A DNA stretch of 64,000 nucleotides from Geomonas sp. RF6 (lineage in GTDB: Bacteria; Desulfobacterota; Desulfuromonadia; Geobacterales; Geobacteraceae), in contig NZ_CP087999.1 in NCBI RefSeq assembly GCF_021044625.1, positions 1,877,001 through 1,941,000 of the forward strand, written 5' to 3'. Below are positions 52,443 through 64,000 of the stretch, in pieces. Numbering within the stretch: position 1 is the first letter of the stretch; each line of letters opens with the position of its first letter. The notes beneath the pieces are model-generated. The model saw nothing but the letters and a program-made list of their open reading frames with translations. It was not told the DNA's origin and did not search any database. Position numbers and translations under genes: made by a program.

Positions 52443-53810
52443 TTATTTCCCTATGCAGAAAGTGGAGAAGATCCGGTCCAGCACGTCATCCGCCGTCGTC
52501 TCACCGGTGACCTCCCCTACCGCATCTATCGCCTCGCGAAGATCTATCGGCAGCAGCTCAAGATTGACACCTGCCTGCAGGTTCTTCTCAAACCGGCGCA
52601 GCGCCGAGAGTGACTTCAATAGTGCGTCCCGATGCCTCGCTCGCGATACCGCCACATACTCGCGACTGTCGGTGGCGCTCCCGCTGAGGAATTCATTGTG
52701 AATGGCATGGCGCAGCTCAGGCACCCCTACACCGGTATGGGTGGAGAGGCTGACGCAGCGATCAAGGAGAGCGGCAGGAATCTCTTCGGACACGCCGAGG
52801 TCCGACTTGTTCCTCACCACAATGTAGGGCTTCCCTCCGATCGCCTCCAGGATAGCATGATCCTCCTCGGCGAAAGGGAGCGCGCCGTCGATCACGAAGA
52901 CGACGAGATCCGCCTTCGGGATCCGGTCAAGGGTGAGACGCACCCCCTCCTGCTCTACCTGGTCCTCCGAGTCCCTGATACCGGCGGTATCGAGGAGGCG
53001 CACAGGGAGCCCCTCGATATTTATGACTTCCTCGATGACGTCGCGGGTGGTACCGGGAACCGAGGTAACAATCGCCCTCTTCTCCTTGAGGAGCGTGTTC
53101 AGAAGGCTCGACTTCCCTACGTTCGGCTTCCCGACGATGACGACACTGACACCGTCCCTGATCACCCTCCCCTCGTCGAACCCGGATATAAGGGTCTCCA
53201 GCTCCAGGAGCGCTGGAGCGATGCGCGCCATGACGTCGCTGTCAAGAGCGATATCTATATCCTCTTCAGGGAAGTCGATCAACGCCTCAACAAAAGCCAG
53301 TGCGTAGAGAATGGCATCCTTTATGACGGCGATGCGCTGGGAAAGGAGCCCCTCCACCTGGTGGCGCGCCAGAGTGAGCGACGCCTCCGTCCTGCTGGAG
53401 ATCACGTCCATGATCGCTTCGGCCTGCACAAGGTCGATTCTCCCGTTCAGGAAGGCGCGCTTGGTAAACTCCCCCGGCTCGGCGAGACGCGCCCCCTGCG
53501 TGACCACCAGGTCGAGGACACGCTGCACGATGAGGCTCCCGCCGTGGCACTGGATCTCCAGCACATCCTCGCGGGTGTAGGAATTGGGCCCCTTCATGTA
53601 CACGAGCATCGCTTCGTCGATGCTGTCGCCGGTAGCGGGATCGAAGACGGTGCCATAAGAAAAACGGTGGCTTTTTAGGCCACCGTTCGACTTACCTTTG
53701 AAGATGTTCCCGGCTATGCGGGTGGCGAGATCCCCGCTTATGCGGACGATCCCTATGCCACCCTCCCCTACCGGTGTGCTTATTGCGGCTATGGTATCTC
53801 GGATGTACAT
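52443..53810 (-). CDS. mnmE: tRNA modification GTPase MnmE (TrmE)
   Basis: A 455-aa protein with the N-terminal folate-binding domain (DTIAAISTPVGEGGIGIVRISG), a helical domain, and an inserted G domain with GKPNVGKSSLLNTL, TTRD, DTAGIRD and the NKSD-type RNKSDLG. It ends with the catalytic C-terminal FCIGK. It acts with MnmG on tRNA wobble uridine. Only 47 nt separate it from yidC, so no jag gene is present at its common place. Confidence 0.97.
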   Translation of the reverse strand: MYIRDTIAAISTPVGEGGIGIVRISGDLATRIAGNIFKGKSNGGLKSHRFSYGTVFDPATGDSIDEAMLVYMKGPNSYTREDVLEIQCHGGSLIVQRVLDLVVTQGARLAEPGEFTKRAFLNGRIDLVQAEAIMDVISSRTEASLTLARHQVEGLLSQRIAVIKDAILYALAFVEALIDFPEEDIDIALDSDVMARIAPALLELETLISGFDEGRVIRDGVSVVIVGKPNVGKSSLLNTLLKEKRAIVTSVPGTTRDVIEEVINIEGLPVRLLDTAGIRDSEDQVEQEGVRLTLDRIPKADLVVFVIDGALPFAEEDHAILEAIGGKPYIVVRNKSDLGVSEEIPAALLDRCVSLSTHTGVGVPELRHAIHNEFLSGSATDSREYVAVSRARHRDALLKSLSALRRFEKNLQAGVNLELLPIDLREAIDAVGEVTGETTADDVLDRIFSTFCIGK

Positions 53811-53857
53811 GCTTTTACCTGCTCTAGCCTTTCAGCACAGAGACAGCCTGGCAGAGC

Positions 53858-55459
53858 CTAGGCGGTCGTCTTGTTGATGTATGCCTGCTGCGCGATGGTG
53901 AGGACGTTGTTCACCAGCCAGTAGATGACGAGGCCGGAGGGGAAGTTCAGGAACATGAAGGTGAAGACCACCGGGAGCGCCAGCATCATCTTCGCCTGTA
54001 CCGGATCCATGTTCGTCGGGGTCATCTTCTGCTGGATGAACATGGTAACACCCATGATGATCGGAGTCACGTAGTACGGGTCCTTGGCGGAAAGGTCCGT
54101 GATCCAGAGCATGAAAGGCGCGTGGCGCAGCTCGATGGAGTACATGAGCGCGCGGTACAGGGCGAAGAAGACCGGTATCTGAACCAGCATCGGGAGGCAC
54201 CCCCCCATCGGGTTCACCTTGTGCGTCTTGTACAGCTCCATGACCTCGCGGTTCATCCGGTCGCGGTCGTTCTTGTACTTCTCGCGCAGCTCGGTCATCT
54301 TCGGCTGGAGCTTCTGCATCTCCTTCATCGACTTGTAGCTTTTCTGCGTCAGCGGGAAGAAGAGCACCTTGAGCACGACGGTGATGATGATGATCGCGAT
54401 GCCGTAGTTGTGGGTGTACTGGTACAGGTATTTGAGGATTTTAACCAGCGGCTTTGCCAGCGCGGCGAACCAGCCGTAGTCGATGACCTCTTCCAGCCTG
54501 CTCCCCTGCACCTTGAGGACGTCGAGATCCTTCGGGCCGATAAAGAGATTGTAGGAGACGCCGGCGGCCTGCCCGGGGTTCACCGACACTACCGGGGAAG
54601 CGATGTCCCTCACCAGCACGTCATTGGCCGGACGGGAAAGACGCACCGAGGCGATGCTCCCCTTTTCGGAGATGACGGCGTCCATGAAGTACTTGTCCGC
54701 AAACGCAGACCACATGACTCCCCTGTCGTACGCCTTCGGCTCCTTGAGGAGGTTCTCCATCTTGTCCGCGGTGAGCTTCTCCCCTACCAGGGTAGAGGGA
54801 CCGTGAACCTCGTATCTCCCCTCTTTCTTGTGCTCCACCACGCGGTTGTGCTGCACGAGGTGCAGGACGCCGTCGGTCTTCGCCGCACCTGCGTTCTGGA
54901 TCTCCTCGGTGAGCCCTATCCTGTACTGGTTGCCGGAGAAGGAGAACACCTTCCTGAAGACGATCCCCTGGGGGGTCTTCGTGGTGAACTCCAGCGTGCC
55001 GCTCTTGCCGTCGGTGAGCTTTACGCTGTCGGCGCTGGCGTTGAAAAGAGCGCCGGGGGCGATGCCGAGCTCGCGCGATTCGGTGAGGAAGGCGAAACGG
55101 TCGGCATTGGCCTCGTCCAGGAGAACGACGTCCTTACCCTGGGGTCCCGGAGTCTCCTTGTATTTCTTAAGGACGACCCTCTTGAGCCCGGCACCCTGGG
55201 TGGAGAAGACGGCCTGGTACAGGTCGGTATCCACCACGACCTCTTTGGCGGCAGTCGCCTGAGGTACTGCAGCAACGGGAGCCGGCGCGGAAGGTGCGGG
55301 AGCTGCGGCAGTCCCAGGTGCGGCGGAAACCGCGGGCTGGGAAAGCTGCTGGGCAGGAGACGCATTGGGGGCTACCTGCTTCGGGGGGGGGAAGAAAAAG
55401 GAGTACGCATACAGGACCCCGATGGAGAGTAGTACCGCGACAACGAGTCTTTTTTCCAT
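53858..55459 (-). CDS. yidC: Membrane protein insertase YidC
   Basis: A 533-aa YidC of the Gram-negative long type. The N-terminal helix (RLVVAVLLSIGVLYAYSFFF) is followed by a Pro/Ala-rich linker and the large periplasmic domain (about 70-330). The conserved insertase core has helices with the hydrophilic-groove Arg in YKSMKEMQKLQPKMTELREKYK and QIPVFFALYRALMYSIELRHAPF. It ends LTIAQQAYINKTTA. It inserts and folds inner-membrane proteins, including respiratory subunits. It follows yidD with 19 nt. Confidence 0.97.
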   Translation of the reverse strand: MEKRLVVAVLLSIGVLYAYSFFFPPPKQVAPNASPAQQLSQPAVSAAPGTAAAPAPSAPAPVAAVPQATAAKEVVVDTDLYQAVFSTQGAGLKRVVLKKYKETPGPQGKDVVLLDEANADRFAFLTESRELGIAPGALFNASADSVKLTDGKSGTLEFTTKTPQGIVFRKVFSFSGNQYRIGLTEEIQNAGAAKTDGVLHLVQHNRVVEHKKEGRYEVHGPSTLVGEKLTADKMENLLKEPKAYDRGVMWSAFADKYFMDAVISEKGSIASVRLSRPANDVLVRDIASPVVSVNPGQAAGVSYNLFIGPKDLDVLKVQGSRLEEVIDYGWFAALAKPLVKILKYLYQYTHNYGIAIIIITVVLKVLFFPLTQKSYKSMKEMQKLQPKMTELREKYKNDRDRMNREVMELYKTHKVNPMGGCLPMLVQIPVFFALYRALMYSIELRHAPFMLWITDLSAKDPYYVTPIIMGVTMFIQQKMTPTNMDPVQAKMMLALPVVFTFMFLNFPSGLVIYWLVNNVLTIAQQAYINKTTA

Positions 55460-55478
55460 AAAAGTTCTCCTAGAGAAG

Positions 55479-55691
55479 CTATCTGACAGGATCGTAACCG
55501 CCGGGGTGGAACGGGTGGCATTTGAGAATGCGCAGCACCGTGAGCCACGAGCCCTTCATGGGGCCATATTTTTCCAGCGATTGCAGGGAGTAATGGGAAC
55601 AGGTGGGGTAAAAACGGCAGGAGGAGCCTAGAAAGGGAGAGACATACCTCTGGTACGCCTTGATGAAGCCTATGAGCGTCTTATTGAGCAT
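55479..55691 (-). CDS. yidD: Membrane protein insertion efficiency factor YidD
   Basis: A 70-aa protein of typical YidD length with [25 protein letters not shown], the conserved three-Cys region, and [17 protein letters not shown]. It helps YidC-dependent insertion. ATG 55691 overlaps the rnpA stop by 11 nt; a GTG three codons earlier is in frame. The short overlap is usual for this gene pair. Confidence 0.9.
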   Translation of the reverse strand: MLNKTLIGFIKAYQRYVSPFLGSSCRFYPTCSHYSLQSLEKYGPMKGSWLTVLRILKCHPFHPGGYDPVR

Positions 55692-56034
55692 ATCTTTCAC
55701 GCAGCCGCCCGAGAGCGGCTGCGAGTTCGATTGAGACCTGTTGAGAATCAAGACCCTCCGCTCCCCTTTTGGCTATGATATTGAAATCTGCCTCGATGAA
55801 AAGCGGCTTGTTGTGCCGGTAAAATTCGCGCAGGCGCCTTTTGATGCGGTTTCTGATGACCGCATTGCCCACCTTGCGGCTCACCGTGACGCCGAGCCGG
55901 GTACCGGCTGTGCCGGAGTCGTTCCAGAGCACGATGAAGTGAGCTGTGTGCATCTTATTGCCGCCGGAGTTGAACTGCAGGAACTCGGGGCGCGACAGCA
56001 GGCGCTCTTTTTTAGGGAAGGCAAAACCGGTCAA
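55681..56034 (-). CDS. rnpA: Ribonuclease P protein component
   Basis: A 117-aa basic protein. It begins [19 protein letters not shown] and has the RNR motif region [28 protein letters not shown]. It assists the RNase P RNA in 5' tRNA maturation. The best start is TTG at 56034, 8 nt after rpmH, with AGGA upstream; no ATG is available in frame. The M1-type RNA gene is not in the window. Confidence 0.93.
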   Translation of the reverse strand: MTGFAFPKKERLLSRPEFLQFNSGGNKMHTAHFIVLWNDSGTAGTRLGVTVSRKVGNAVIRNRIKRRLREFYRHNKPLFIEADFNIIAKRGAEGLDSQQVSIELAAALGRLRERYAQ

Positions 56035-56042
56035 GCAGGTCC

Positions 56043-56192
56043 TTACTTGGTGGCGATACCCACTGCGAGGCGCTTGCGACCTTTAGCCCTTCTCCTCTTG
56101 ATCACGAGACGGCCGTTTTTGGTGGACATGCGCACGAGAAAACCGTGGGTTCTTTTCCTGGAGACGTTGCTCGGCTGGTACGTTCTTTTCAT
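56043..56192 (-). CDS. rpmH: 50S ribosomal protein L34
   Basis: A 49-aa highly basic protein, [18 protein letters not shown] at the start and [13 protein letters not shown] near the end, matching L34 over its full length (usual 44-49 aa). An AAGGAG lies about 10 nt before the ATG. It was found by direct translation because it is short. It is the first gene of the leftward rpmH-rnpA-yidD-yidC-mnmE block. Confidence 0.95.
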   Translation of the reverse strand: MKRTYQPSNVSRKRTHGFLVRMSTKNGRLVIKRRRAKGRKRLAVGIATK

Positions 56193-56773
56193 CTTCTATG
56201 TACTCCTTCGCTAATTTATTGCGGAATTAAAGGCAAGCATCGAACTTAAACATAAACACCGTTAGCTGTCAAGGTCTTTTTCCTGCGGCAACTTTTGCCT
56301 TGCAAATTGGGGGTAGCTCTGCTAGTCTGCCCGCTGCGATAAAATTAGGATGGCTTTATCCTGTTAATAACCGCGTAAGTAGCTGGTATCCCCGACACTT
56401 TTTATTATCAACATCTGTTGATAAAGCTGTGCAAAAACCGTGTAAAATGAGCTCTCCCGTGATCCCTTTTTTCCACCCGGGGAGACTCAGCCGTAGTCCA
56501 GTCGGGACAACTCCCGGGCGAGCGCATCATACACCGTCGGGGGCCCCGTGATCCTTACCTATTGCAGCGATGCATCTTCCTAGACTTCGCATTCAATTTT
56601 ACCAGAAGAGGCTCCTGTAAGTCCGACCCGGCACCCAGGAGCCGCGCCGGCAAAGGCGCCGCCCCACGAATGCGGTGTTTGCGGAGGGTACCCCCCTCCC
56701 CTGTCACCTCACTGAATAATGCAAAAGTGTCGCGGCCGCAGCAATCCGCGCATCAGCATAAAGGATTCACTCG
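56193..56773. other. Candidate replication origin region between rpmH and dnaA
   Basis: A 581-nt gap between divergent rpmH and dnaA. It has two head-to-head DnaA-box matches, TTATCAACA (56405-56413) and TGTTGATAA (56416-56424), and weaker matches near 56356-56370. The AT-rich part (56200-56430) could serve as an unwinding element. Outside this, DnaA-like boxes TGTGGACAA (58149-58157) and TTGTCCACA (58274-58282) flank the dnaA-dnaN gap. The position and boxes are typical, but the number of clear boxes is small and I could not define a strict oriC. Confidence 0.55.
56405..56424. promoter_or_regulatory. Pair of inverted DnaA boxes
   Basis: TTATCAACA and TGTTGATAA are separated by two bases (TC), giving a perfect inverted repeat of the R-type box TTATCCACA with one change each. 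They may serve origin function or dnaA autoregulation. Confidence 0.6.
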
Positions 56774-58138
56774 ATGGAAAACGTTTGGCGCGAAGCCCAA
56801 ACACATCTGAAAAACGTGCTCACCGGGCAGACGTACACGACCTGGATCGAGCCGCTCACCTTCCATTCAAGCACGGACAACACCCTCATCCTCAAAGTCC
56901 CCAGCACCTTTATCCAGAAGTGGGTCACCGACAAGTACCTCACCATGATAAAAGAGGTGCTCTACGCCCTCACCGCCGTGCAGTTCCACATCGAGTTCCA
57001 GGTCGCGGAGAACAAGGAGGAGGCAAAAGAGGAGCCAAAGCCCTCAAAAGCCGCCCCTCCCCCGAAGGAACCGGAAAAGGAAAAAGAGAAGGAAAAGGAG
57101 AAGAAGGCGCCGGAGTTCATGCCGAACCTGAACCCAAAGTACACCTTCGACTCCTTCGTGTGCGGCGCCAGCAACCAGTTCGCCTATGCCGCCTCCCAGG
57201 CGGTGGCGAACAAGCCGGCCAGCAACTACAACCCCCTCTTCATCTACGGCGGTGTGGGACTCGGCAAGACCCACCTGGTGCACGCCATCGGGAACCAGAT
57301 CCTCGCCAAGAACAGCAAGGCGAAGATCTGCTACTACTCGTCCGAAAAGTTCATGAACGAGATGATCAATTGCCTCCGTTACAAGAAGATGGAGGAATTC
57401 CGCAACAAGTTCAGGAAGATGGACCTGCTGCTCATCGACGACATCCAGTTCATGGCGGGAAAGGAGGCGACGCAGGAGGAGTTTTTCCACACCTTCAACG
57501 CCCTCTACGACTCGCACAAGCAGATTGTCATCACCAGCGACAAGTTCCCGAAGGAGATCCCGGGGCTCGAGGAGCGGCTGCGCTCCCGCTTCGAGTGGGG
57601 GCTCATCGCGGACATCCAGCCGCCGAACATCGAGACGAAGATGGCGATTCTCAAGAAGAAGTCCGACATGCACGGGATCGAGCTCCCGGACGATGTCGCC
57701 TTCTTCCTCGCCAACGGCGCGACGAGCAACATCCGGGAGCTCGAGGGGATGCTGATCCGCCTGGAGGCCTTCGCGAGCCTCACCGGAAGCGCCCTGACGC
57801 TGAACATGGCCCGCGAGGTCATGAAGGACATCATCGTCGAAAAGACGAAGGAAATCACGGTGGAGATGATCCAGAAGATCGTCGCCGACCACTTCAGGAT
57901 CAAACTCTCGGAGCTGAAAAGCGACAAGAGGGTGAAGACGCTCGTGGTGCCGCGACAGATCGCCATCTTCATCTGCCGCGAGCTCACCAAGGCGAGCTAT
58001 CCGGAGATCGGCGAGAAGTTCGGAGGGAAGGACCACTCGACGATCATCCACTCCGTGAAGAAGATCGAGAAGCAGATGGCCGGCGACGCGGAGTTCCGGG
58101 CCTCTGTGGAAGACATAAAGAAAAAGGTGTTGGCGTAA
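56774..58138 (+). CDS. dnaA: Chromosomal replication initiator DnaA
   Basis: A 454-aa DnaA. Domain I covers about 1-80 (VLTGQTYTTWIEPLTFHS), then a Lys/Glu/Pro-rich linker. The AAA+ domain has Walker A GGVGLGKTHL and Walker B LLLIDDIQF, and the DNA-binding domain IV carries the signature GGKDHSTIIHSV. It opens oriC and also controls its own gene. AAGGATT precedes the ATG. It is the first gene of dnaA-dnaN-recF-gyrB. Confidence 0.98.
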   Translation: MENVWREAQTHLKNVLTGQTYTTWIEPLTFHSSTDNTLILKVPSTFIQKWVTDKYLTMIKEVLYALTAVQFHIEFQVAENKEEAKEEPKPSKAAPPPKEPEKEKEKEKEKKAPEFMPNLNPKYTFDSFVCGASNQFAYAASQAVANKPASNYNPLFIYGGVGLGKTHLVHAIGNQILAKNSKAKICYYSSEKFMNEMINCLRYKKMEEFRNKFRKMDLLLIDDIQFMAGKEATQEEFFHTFNALYDSHKQIVITSDKFPKEIPGLEERLRSRFEWGLIADIQPPNIETKMAILKKKSDMHGIELPDDVAFFLANGATSNIRELEGMLIRLEAFASLTGSALTLNMAREVMKDIIVEKTKEITVEMIQKIVADHFRIKLSELKSDKRVKTLVVPRQIAIFICRELTKASYPEIGEKFGGKDHSTIIHSVKKIEKQMAGDAEFRASVEDIKKKVLA

Positions 58139-58148
58139 TGGGGAAAAG

Positions 58149-58282
58149 TGTGGACAACTCCCCTGTTGTTCACACCCGGAAAAGCCTCCTGTGCAGGAAG
58201 CGGAAAAAGTAGCCCGGCAATCATCAGGGTTTCCCACGCCGGAAAGAGACGACGCGCCGCACCTTTACGAAGCTTGTCCACA
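58149..58282. promoter_or_regulatory. DnaA-box-like sites in the dnaA-dnaN gap
   Basis: TGTGGACAA (58149-58157) and TTGTCCACA (58274-58282) are inverted and 116 nt apart; each differs from the TTATCCACA box by one base. They could bind DnaA for dnaN control or as part of a bipartite origin. Confidence 0.5.
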
Positions 58283-58363
58283 TTTCAACAGGCATCTATC
58301 TACTACTACTGAAAAGACATAAAAACCTTAGAAAAAGAAGCGCGGACGGAGAAGGGAGAAAAG

Positions 58364-59479
58364 ATGGAATTCAAGATAAGCAAAGATGTCTTTATGAAAG
58401 CCCTGCAGCGCATCCAGGGTATCGTGGAAAAGAGATCCACCATGCCCATCCTTTCGAACACCCTTCTGGAGGCGACGAGCGACACGCTGAACATCACCGC
58501 CACGGACCTGGAAGTCGGCATGCGCAGCTCGTACCCGATCGAGGTCATCCGCGAAGGGAAGATCACCGTCTCCGCCAAGAAGCTCTACGAGATCGTAAAG
58601 GAGATGCCCGACCAGGAAATCCACTTCACCACACGGGACAACGACTGGGTGGAGATCGTCTGCGGCAAGGCGCGCTTCAACATCGTCGGCCTCTCCTCCG
58701 AGGAGTTCCCCTACTTCCCGAAGGTAAAGGACGAGAGCTTTATCCTTCTCGACAACGCGATCCTCAAGCAGATGATCGAGAAGACCTCCTACGCCATCTG
58801 CTACGACGAGACGAAGTACAACCTGAACGGCGTCTTCGTAAAGGCGGTCGACGAGTCCGGCACGCTACTCAAGATGGTCGCCACCGACGGCCACCGTCTC
58901 TCTGTCGCTGAAAAGGGGATCGAAGGGAGCATCTCCGCTGAGCTCGCGAAAGGGGTCATCTTCCCCAAGAAAGGGATCTTCGAGCTCAAAAAGATGGTCG
59001 ACGAGGAATCGGCGGCGATCATGCTCGGGTTCATGGACAACAGCGCCGTCATCAAGAAAGGAAACACCGTCGTCGTCATGCGCCTCATCGACGGCGAGTT
59101 CCCGGACTACACGAAGGTCATTCCGAAAGGAAACGACAAGTCCGTCCACGTGAACAGGGACCGTTTCCTCCACTCCCTGAAAAGGATGTCCATCCTCTCC
59201 AGCGAAAAGTTCAAAGGGATCCGCATCGAGGTGAGCCCGGACGTCATGGTTATCTCCTCCAGCAACCCGGAACTCGGCGAGGCTCGGGAGGAGATGGAAG
59301 TGACCTACGACGGTACCCCGATCTCGGCACGCTTCAATGCCAAGTACTTGATCGACGTCCTCGCGGTGATGGACGAGCAGGAGGTCGAGCTCAAGTTCAA
59401 GGATGAATTCTCCCCGGTGGTGATGAACTCCGCAGAAGAGAGCGACTTCATGGCGGTCATCATGCCGATGAGGCTGTAG
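58364..59479 (+). CDS. dnaN: DNA polymerase III beta clamp
   Basis: A 371-aa three-domain clamp. It opens MEFKISKDVFMKALQRIQGIVEKRSTMPIL, has FVKAVDESGTLLKMVATDGHRLS in domain II, and ends AVIMPMRL with the conserved C-terminal cleft residues. It tethers polymerase to DNA. AGAAGGGAGAAAAG precedes the ATG. It lies 225 nt after dnaA. Confidence 0.98.
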   Translation: MEFKISKDVFMKALQRIQGIVEKRSTMPILSNTLLEATSDTLNITATDLEVGMRSSYPIEVIREGKITVSAKKLYEIVKEMPDQEIHFTTRDNDWVEIVCGKARFNIVGLSSEEFPYFPKVKDESFILLDNAILKQMIEKTSYAICYDETKYNLNGVFVKAVDESGTLLKMVATDGHRLSVAEKGIEGSISAELAKGVIFPKKGIFELKKMVDEESAAIMLGFMDNSAVIKKGNTVVVMRLIDGEFPDYTKVIPKGNDKSVHVNRDRFLHSLKRMSILSSEKFKGIRIEVSPDVMVISSSNPELGEAREEMEVTYDGTPISARFNAKYLIDVLAVMDEQEVELKFKDEFSPVVMNSAEESDFMAVIMPMRL

Positions 59480-59540
59480 ACGACGCCACCTCCCGTGCCC
59501 TGCTGTGGAAATACGGGGATTCGGCGCCGAAGGCAGGAAA

Positions 59541-59586
59541 CCCCATCCCCCTCCTGTCCTCCCCCTTGAAAGGGGAGGGACGCGGG
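59541..59586. repeat. Short C/G hairpin repeat, copy 2
   Basis: CCCCATCCCCCTCCTGTCC then CCCCTTGAAAGGGGAGGGACG in two halves. Same family as 52096-52140, in the 265-nt dnaN-recF gap, which otherwise holds an AT-rich stretch likely to carry the recF promoter. Confidence 0.6.
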
Positions 59587-59744
59587 ATCACGGGGATCGG
59601 AGCTGGCGCTGGAGGCGGCTCTGGCGGCGTTGTGAAGGCCTGAAAAATTAATTAATAGCCAAAGAGGGGGCAAAAGCATTAAAATAGCGTGTTGGGCTAT
59701 TTCCACGCCAGGAAACCAAGGGGCACAAGGTTCCAGAAGACCGG

Positions 59745-63289
<3,545 letters not shown>

Positions 63290-63315
63290 CACCGTCCGTC
63301 GTCGCTGCTGTCTGG

Positions 63316-63352
63316 AAATGCCGCTCCTGGAAAATTCTCAGGGGCGGCATTT
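63316..63352 (+). terminator. Intrinsic terminator of gyrB
   Basis: AAATGCCGCTCCTG and CAGGGGCGGCATTT form a 14-bp stem (one U-G pair) with a 9-nt loop, followed by TTTCGTTTTG. Confidence 0.85.
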
Positions 63353-63396
63353 TCGTTTTGGGCAAGCCTCCCCAGCGCAATGACCCTCTGCAGCAA

Positions 63397-63444
63397 AAAA
63401 CCCCGCCGTGGCTCCAGAAGTAGCTGGAATCAGGGCGGGGTTTT
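63397..63444. terminator. Second hairpin terminator between gyrB and fur-like gene
   Basis: AAAACCCCGCC and GGCGGGGTTTT pair around a 26-nt loop that has its own short CCAG/CTGG stem. Both ends are A/T-rich, so it can work in either direction. Confidence 0.75.
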
Positions 63445-63468
63445 GCATTTGTATGCCTTCATGGCGTC

Positions 63469-63496
63469 TTGACAGTAAGCTTAGCCCCGGTATCAT
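63469..63496 (+). promoter_or_regulatory. Promoter of the Fur-family gene
   Basis: A perfect TTGACA (63469-63474), a 16-nt spacer and TATCAT (63491-63496). Directly downstream a near-palindrome centred on CTATTAATAG (63503-63512) could be an operator for autoregulation by the Fur-family product. Confidence 0.65.
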
Positions 63497-63538
63497 TTTT
63501 TTCTATTAATAGGAACCAGTACGAATTAGGGGGGCACC

Positions 63539-63973
63539 ATCGAATCTGACGAGATCAAAAAGAGGATCGTGCAGGCGCTTCGGGATGAGGGGCTGAAACT
63601 GACTCCGCAGCGCCTTCTGATCATCGATCTTCTCGCCGGGGGGGAAAACCATCCCAGCGCCTGCACCCTCCTTGAGACAGCAAAGGAAAAGGTGCCGAAA
63701 ATAAGCGCCTCGACGGTCTATTACACCTTGAACCTGCTCAAGGGTCTCGGGCTTATCAAGGAACTCGATTTCTACGACAGGGACAACCGTTACGAGCCGA
63801 ATACGGCAGACCATCTCAACCTCATTTGCCTGGGGTGCGGCAAAATCGAAGACTTTCAGGAAGGGGTGCCTGCAGCAGTCGAAGCGATTGAAGAGCGGAC
63901 AGGATTCAGGGCCCATCAGAAGCGACTCGAATACTACGGTTACTGCAGGGATTGCCTGGGGAAGGAAGGTTGA
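63539..63973 (+). CDS. Fur-family metal/peroxide-responsive transcriptional regulator
   Basis: A winged-helix regulator of about 134-144 aa. The DNA-binding part is ALRDEGLKLTPQRLLIIDLL then ISASTVYYTLNLLKGLGLI; the dimerisation domain has metal ligands in HLNLICLGCGKIEDF and a second CxxC pair (YCRDC). The order suits PerR, Fur or Zur. A conventional start is GTG 63569, but it cuts the first helix. The frame continues 10 codons up (IESDEIKKRI) to an ATC at 63539, 4 nt after AGGGGGGCACC, directly preceded by a TAG. A rare ATC start or a sequence difference is therefore possible. Coordinates here use the longer form. Confidence 0.85.
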   Translation: MESDEIKKRIVQALRDEGLKLTPQRLLIIDLLAGGENHPSACTLLETAKEKVPKISASTVYYTLNLLKGLGLIKELDFYDRDNRYEPNTADHLNLICLGCGKIEDFQEGVPAAVEAIEERTGFRAHQKRLEYYGYCRDCLGKEG

Positions 63974-64000
63974 AATCTTCTTTTTGCGCTTCCAATAGGG

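Noticed and set aside
56719-58212. 497-aa frame overlapping dnaA on the same strand
   Set aside because: A frame-shifted, Arg/Gly-rich shadow of dnaA.
59140-59165. Third parS site in dnaN (CCACGTGAACA)
   Set aside because: Only the central CACGTG and one arm match; it lies in coding sequence and the other arm is absent.

Overview
The window is high-GC DNA from a Geobacter-type deltaproteobacterium (Geobacteraceae; Geobacter/Geomonas/Citrifermentans group is my inference). It covers the replication-origin end of the chromosome. Supporting signs are the rsmG-mnmG-mnmE-yidC-yidD-rnpA-rpmH block facing dnaA-dnaN-recF-gyrB, a PpcA/PpcB-type triheme cytochrome c7, lysine synthesis through DapL, and a small protein resembling one known from Geobacter.

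Layout. (1) 1-9531, minus strand: a compact run headed by an Fe-S protein, then a SafE-like membrane protein, a CopA/FixI-type copper P-type ATPase, an FAD dehydrogenase, a CPA1 Na+/H+ antiporter, a PoxB-like ThDP enzyme and a truncated enolase-superfamily enzyme. (2) 9853-20384, plus strand: nine tightly coupled genes for making and assembling an unknown sugar product. They are two NAD-epimerases (one fused to a clan-A glycosidase-like domain), a zinc-type dehydrogenase, a Gfo/Idh/MocA oxidoreductase, one GT4 and three CgeB-type glycosyltransferases, and a SAM methyltransferase. No flippase, polymerase, ABC exporter or lipid-priming enzyme is present. (3) 20467-30723: mixed housekeeping genes (YihY/BrkB, hcp with an HcpR-like operator, flgM, DUF2288, yceH, slyD-like, dus, an MFS transporter, guaC). 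(4) 31254-41118, minus strand: ovoA (ovothiol synthesis), then an A2-type caa3 oxidase operon read sco-coxA-coxC-coxD-coxB-ctaB with a diheme CoxB, a PAQR/hemolysin III gene, an unknown protein and cytochrome c7. (5) 41274-43806, plus strand: a membrane-anchored XRE protein with an EF-hand-like loop, a PfpI protein and an unknown protein. (6) 44428-48979, minus strand: lysA-dapA-dapB-dapL. (7) 49494-64000: the origin region, with two parS-like sites between mnmG and mnmE, paired DnaA boxes upstream of dnaA, and a Fur-family gene at the end.

Non-coding repeats are prominent. A large inverted-repeat element occurs twice (about 30745-31210 and 43836-44320). It shares its right-end architecture with two short hairpin repeats (52096-52140 and 59541-59586). 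Six copies of a REP-like palindrome ending in a CCGGCCTACA-type motif lie in intergenic gaps. The most unusual coding content is the 9.8-20.4 kb carbohydrate cluster with its glycosidase-epimerase fusion. No tRNA, rRNA, CRISPR array, IS element or prophage was seen.
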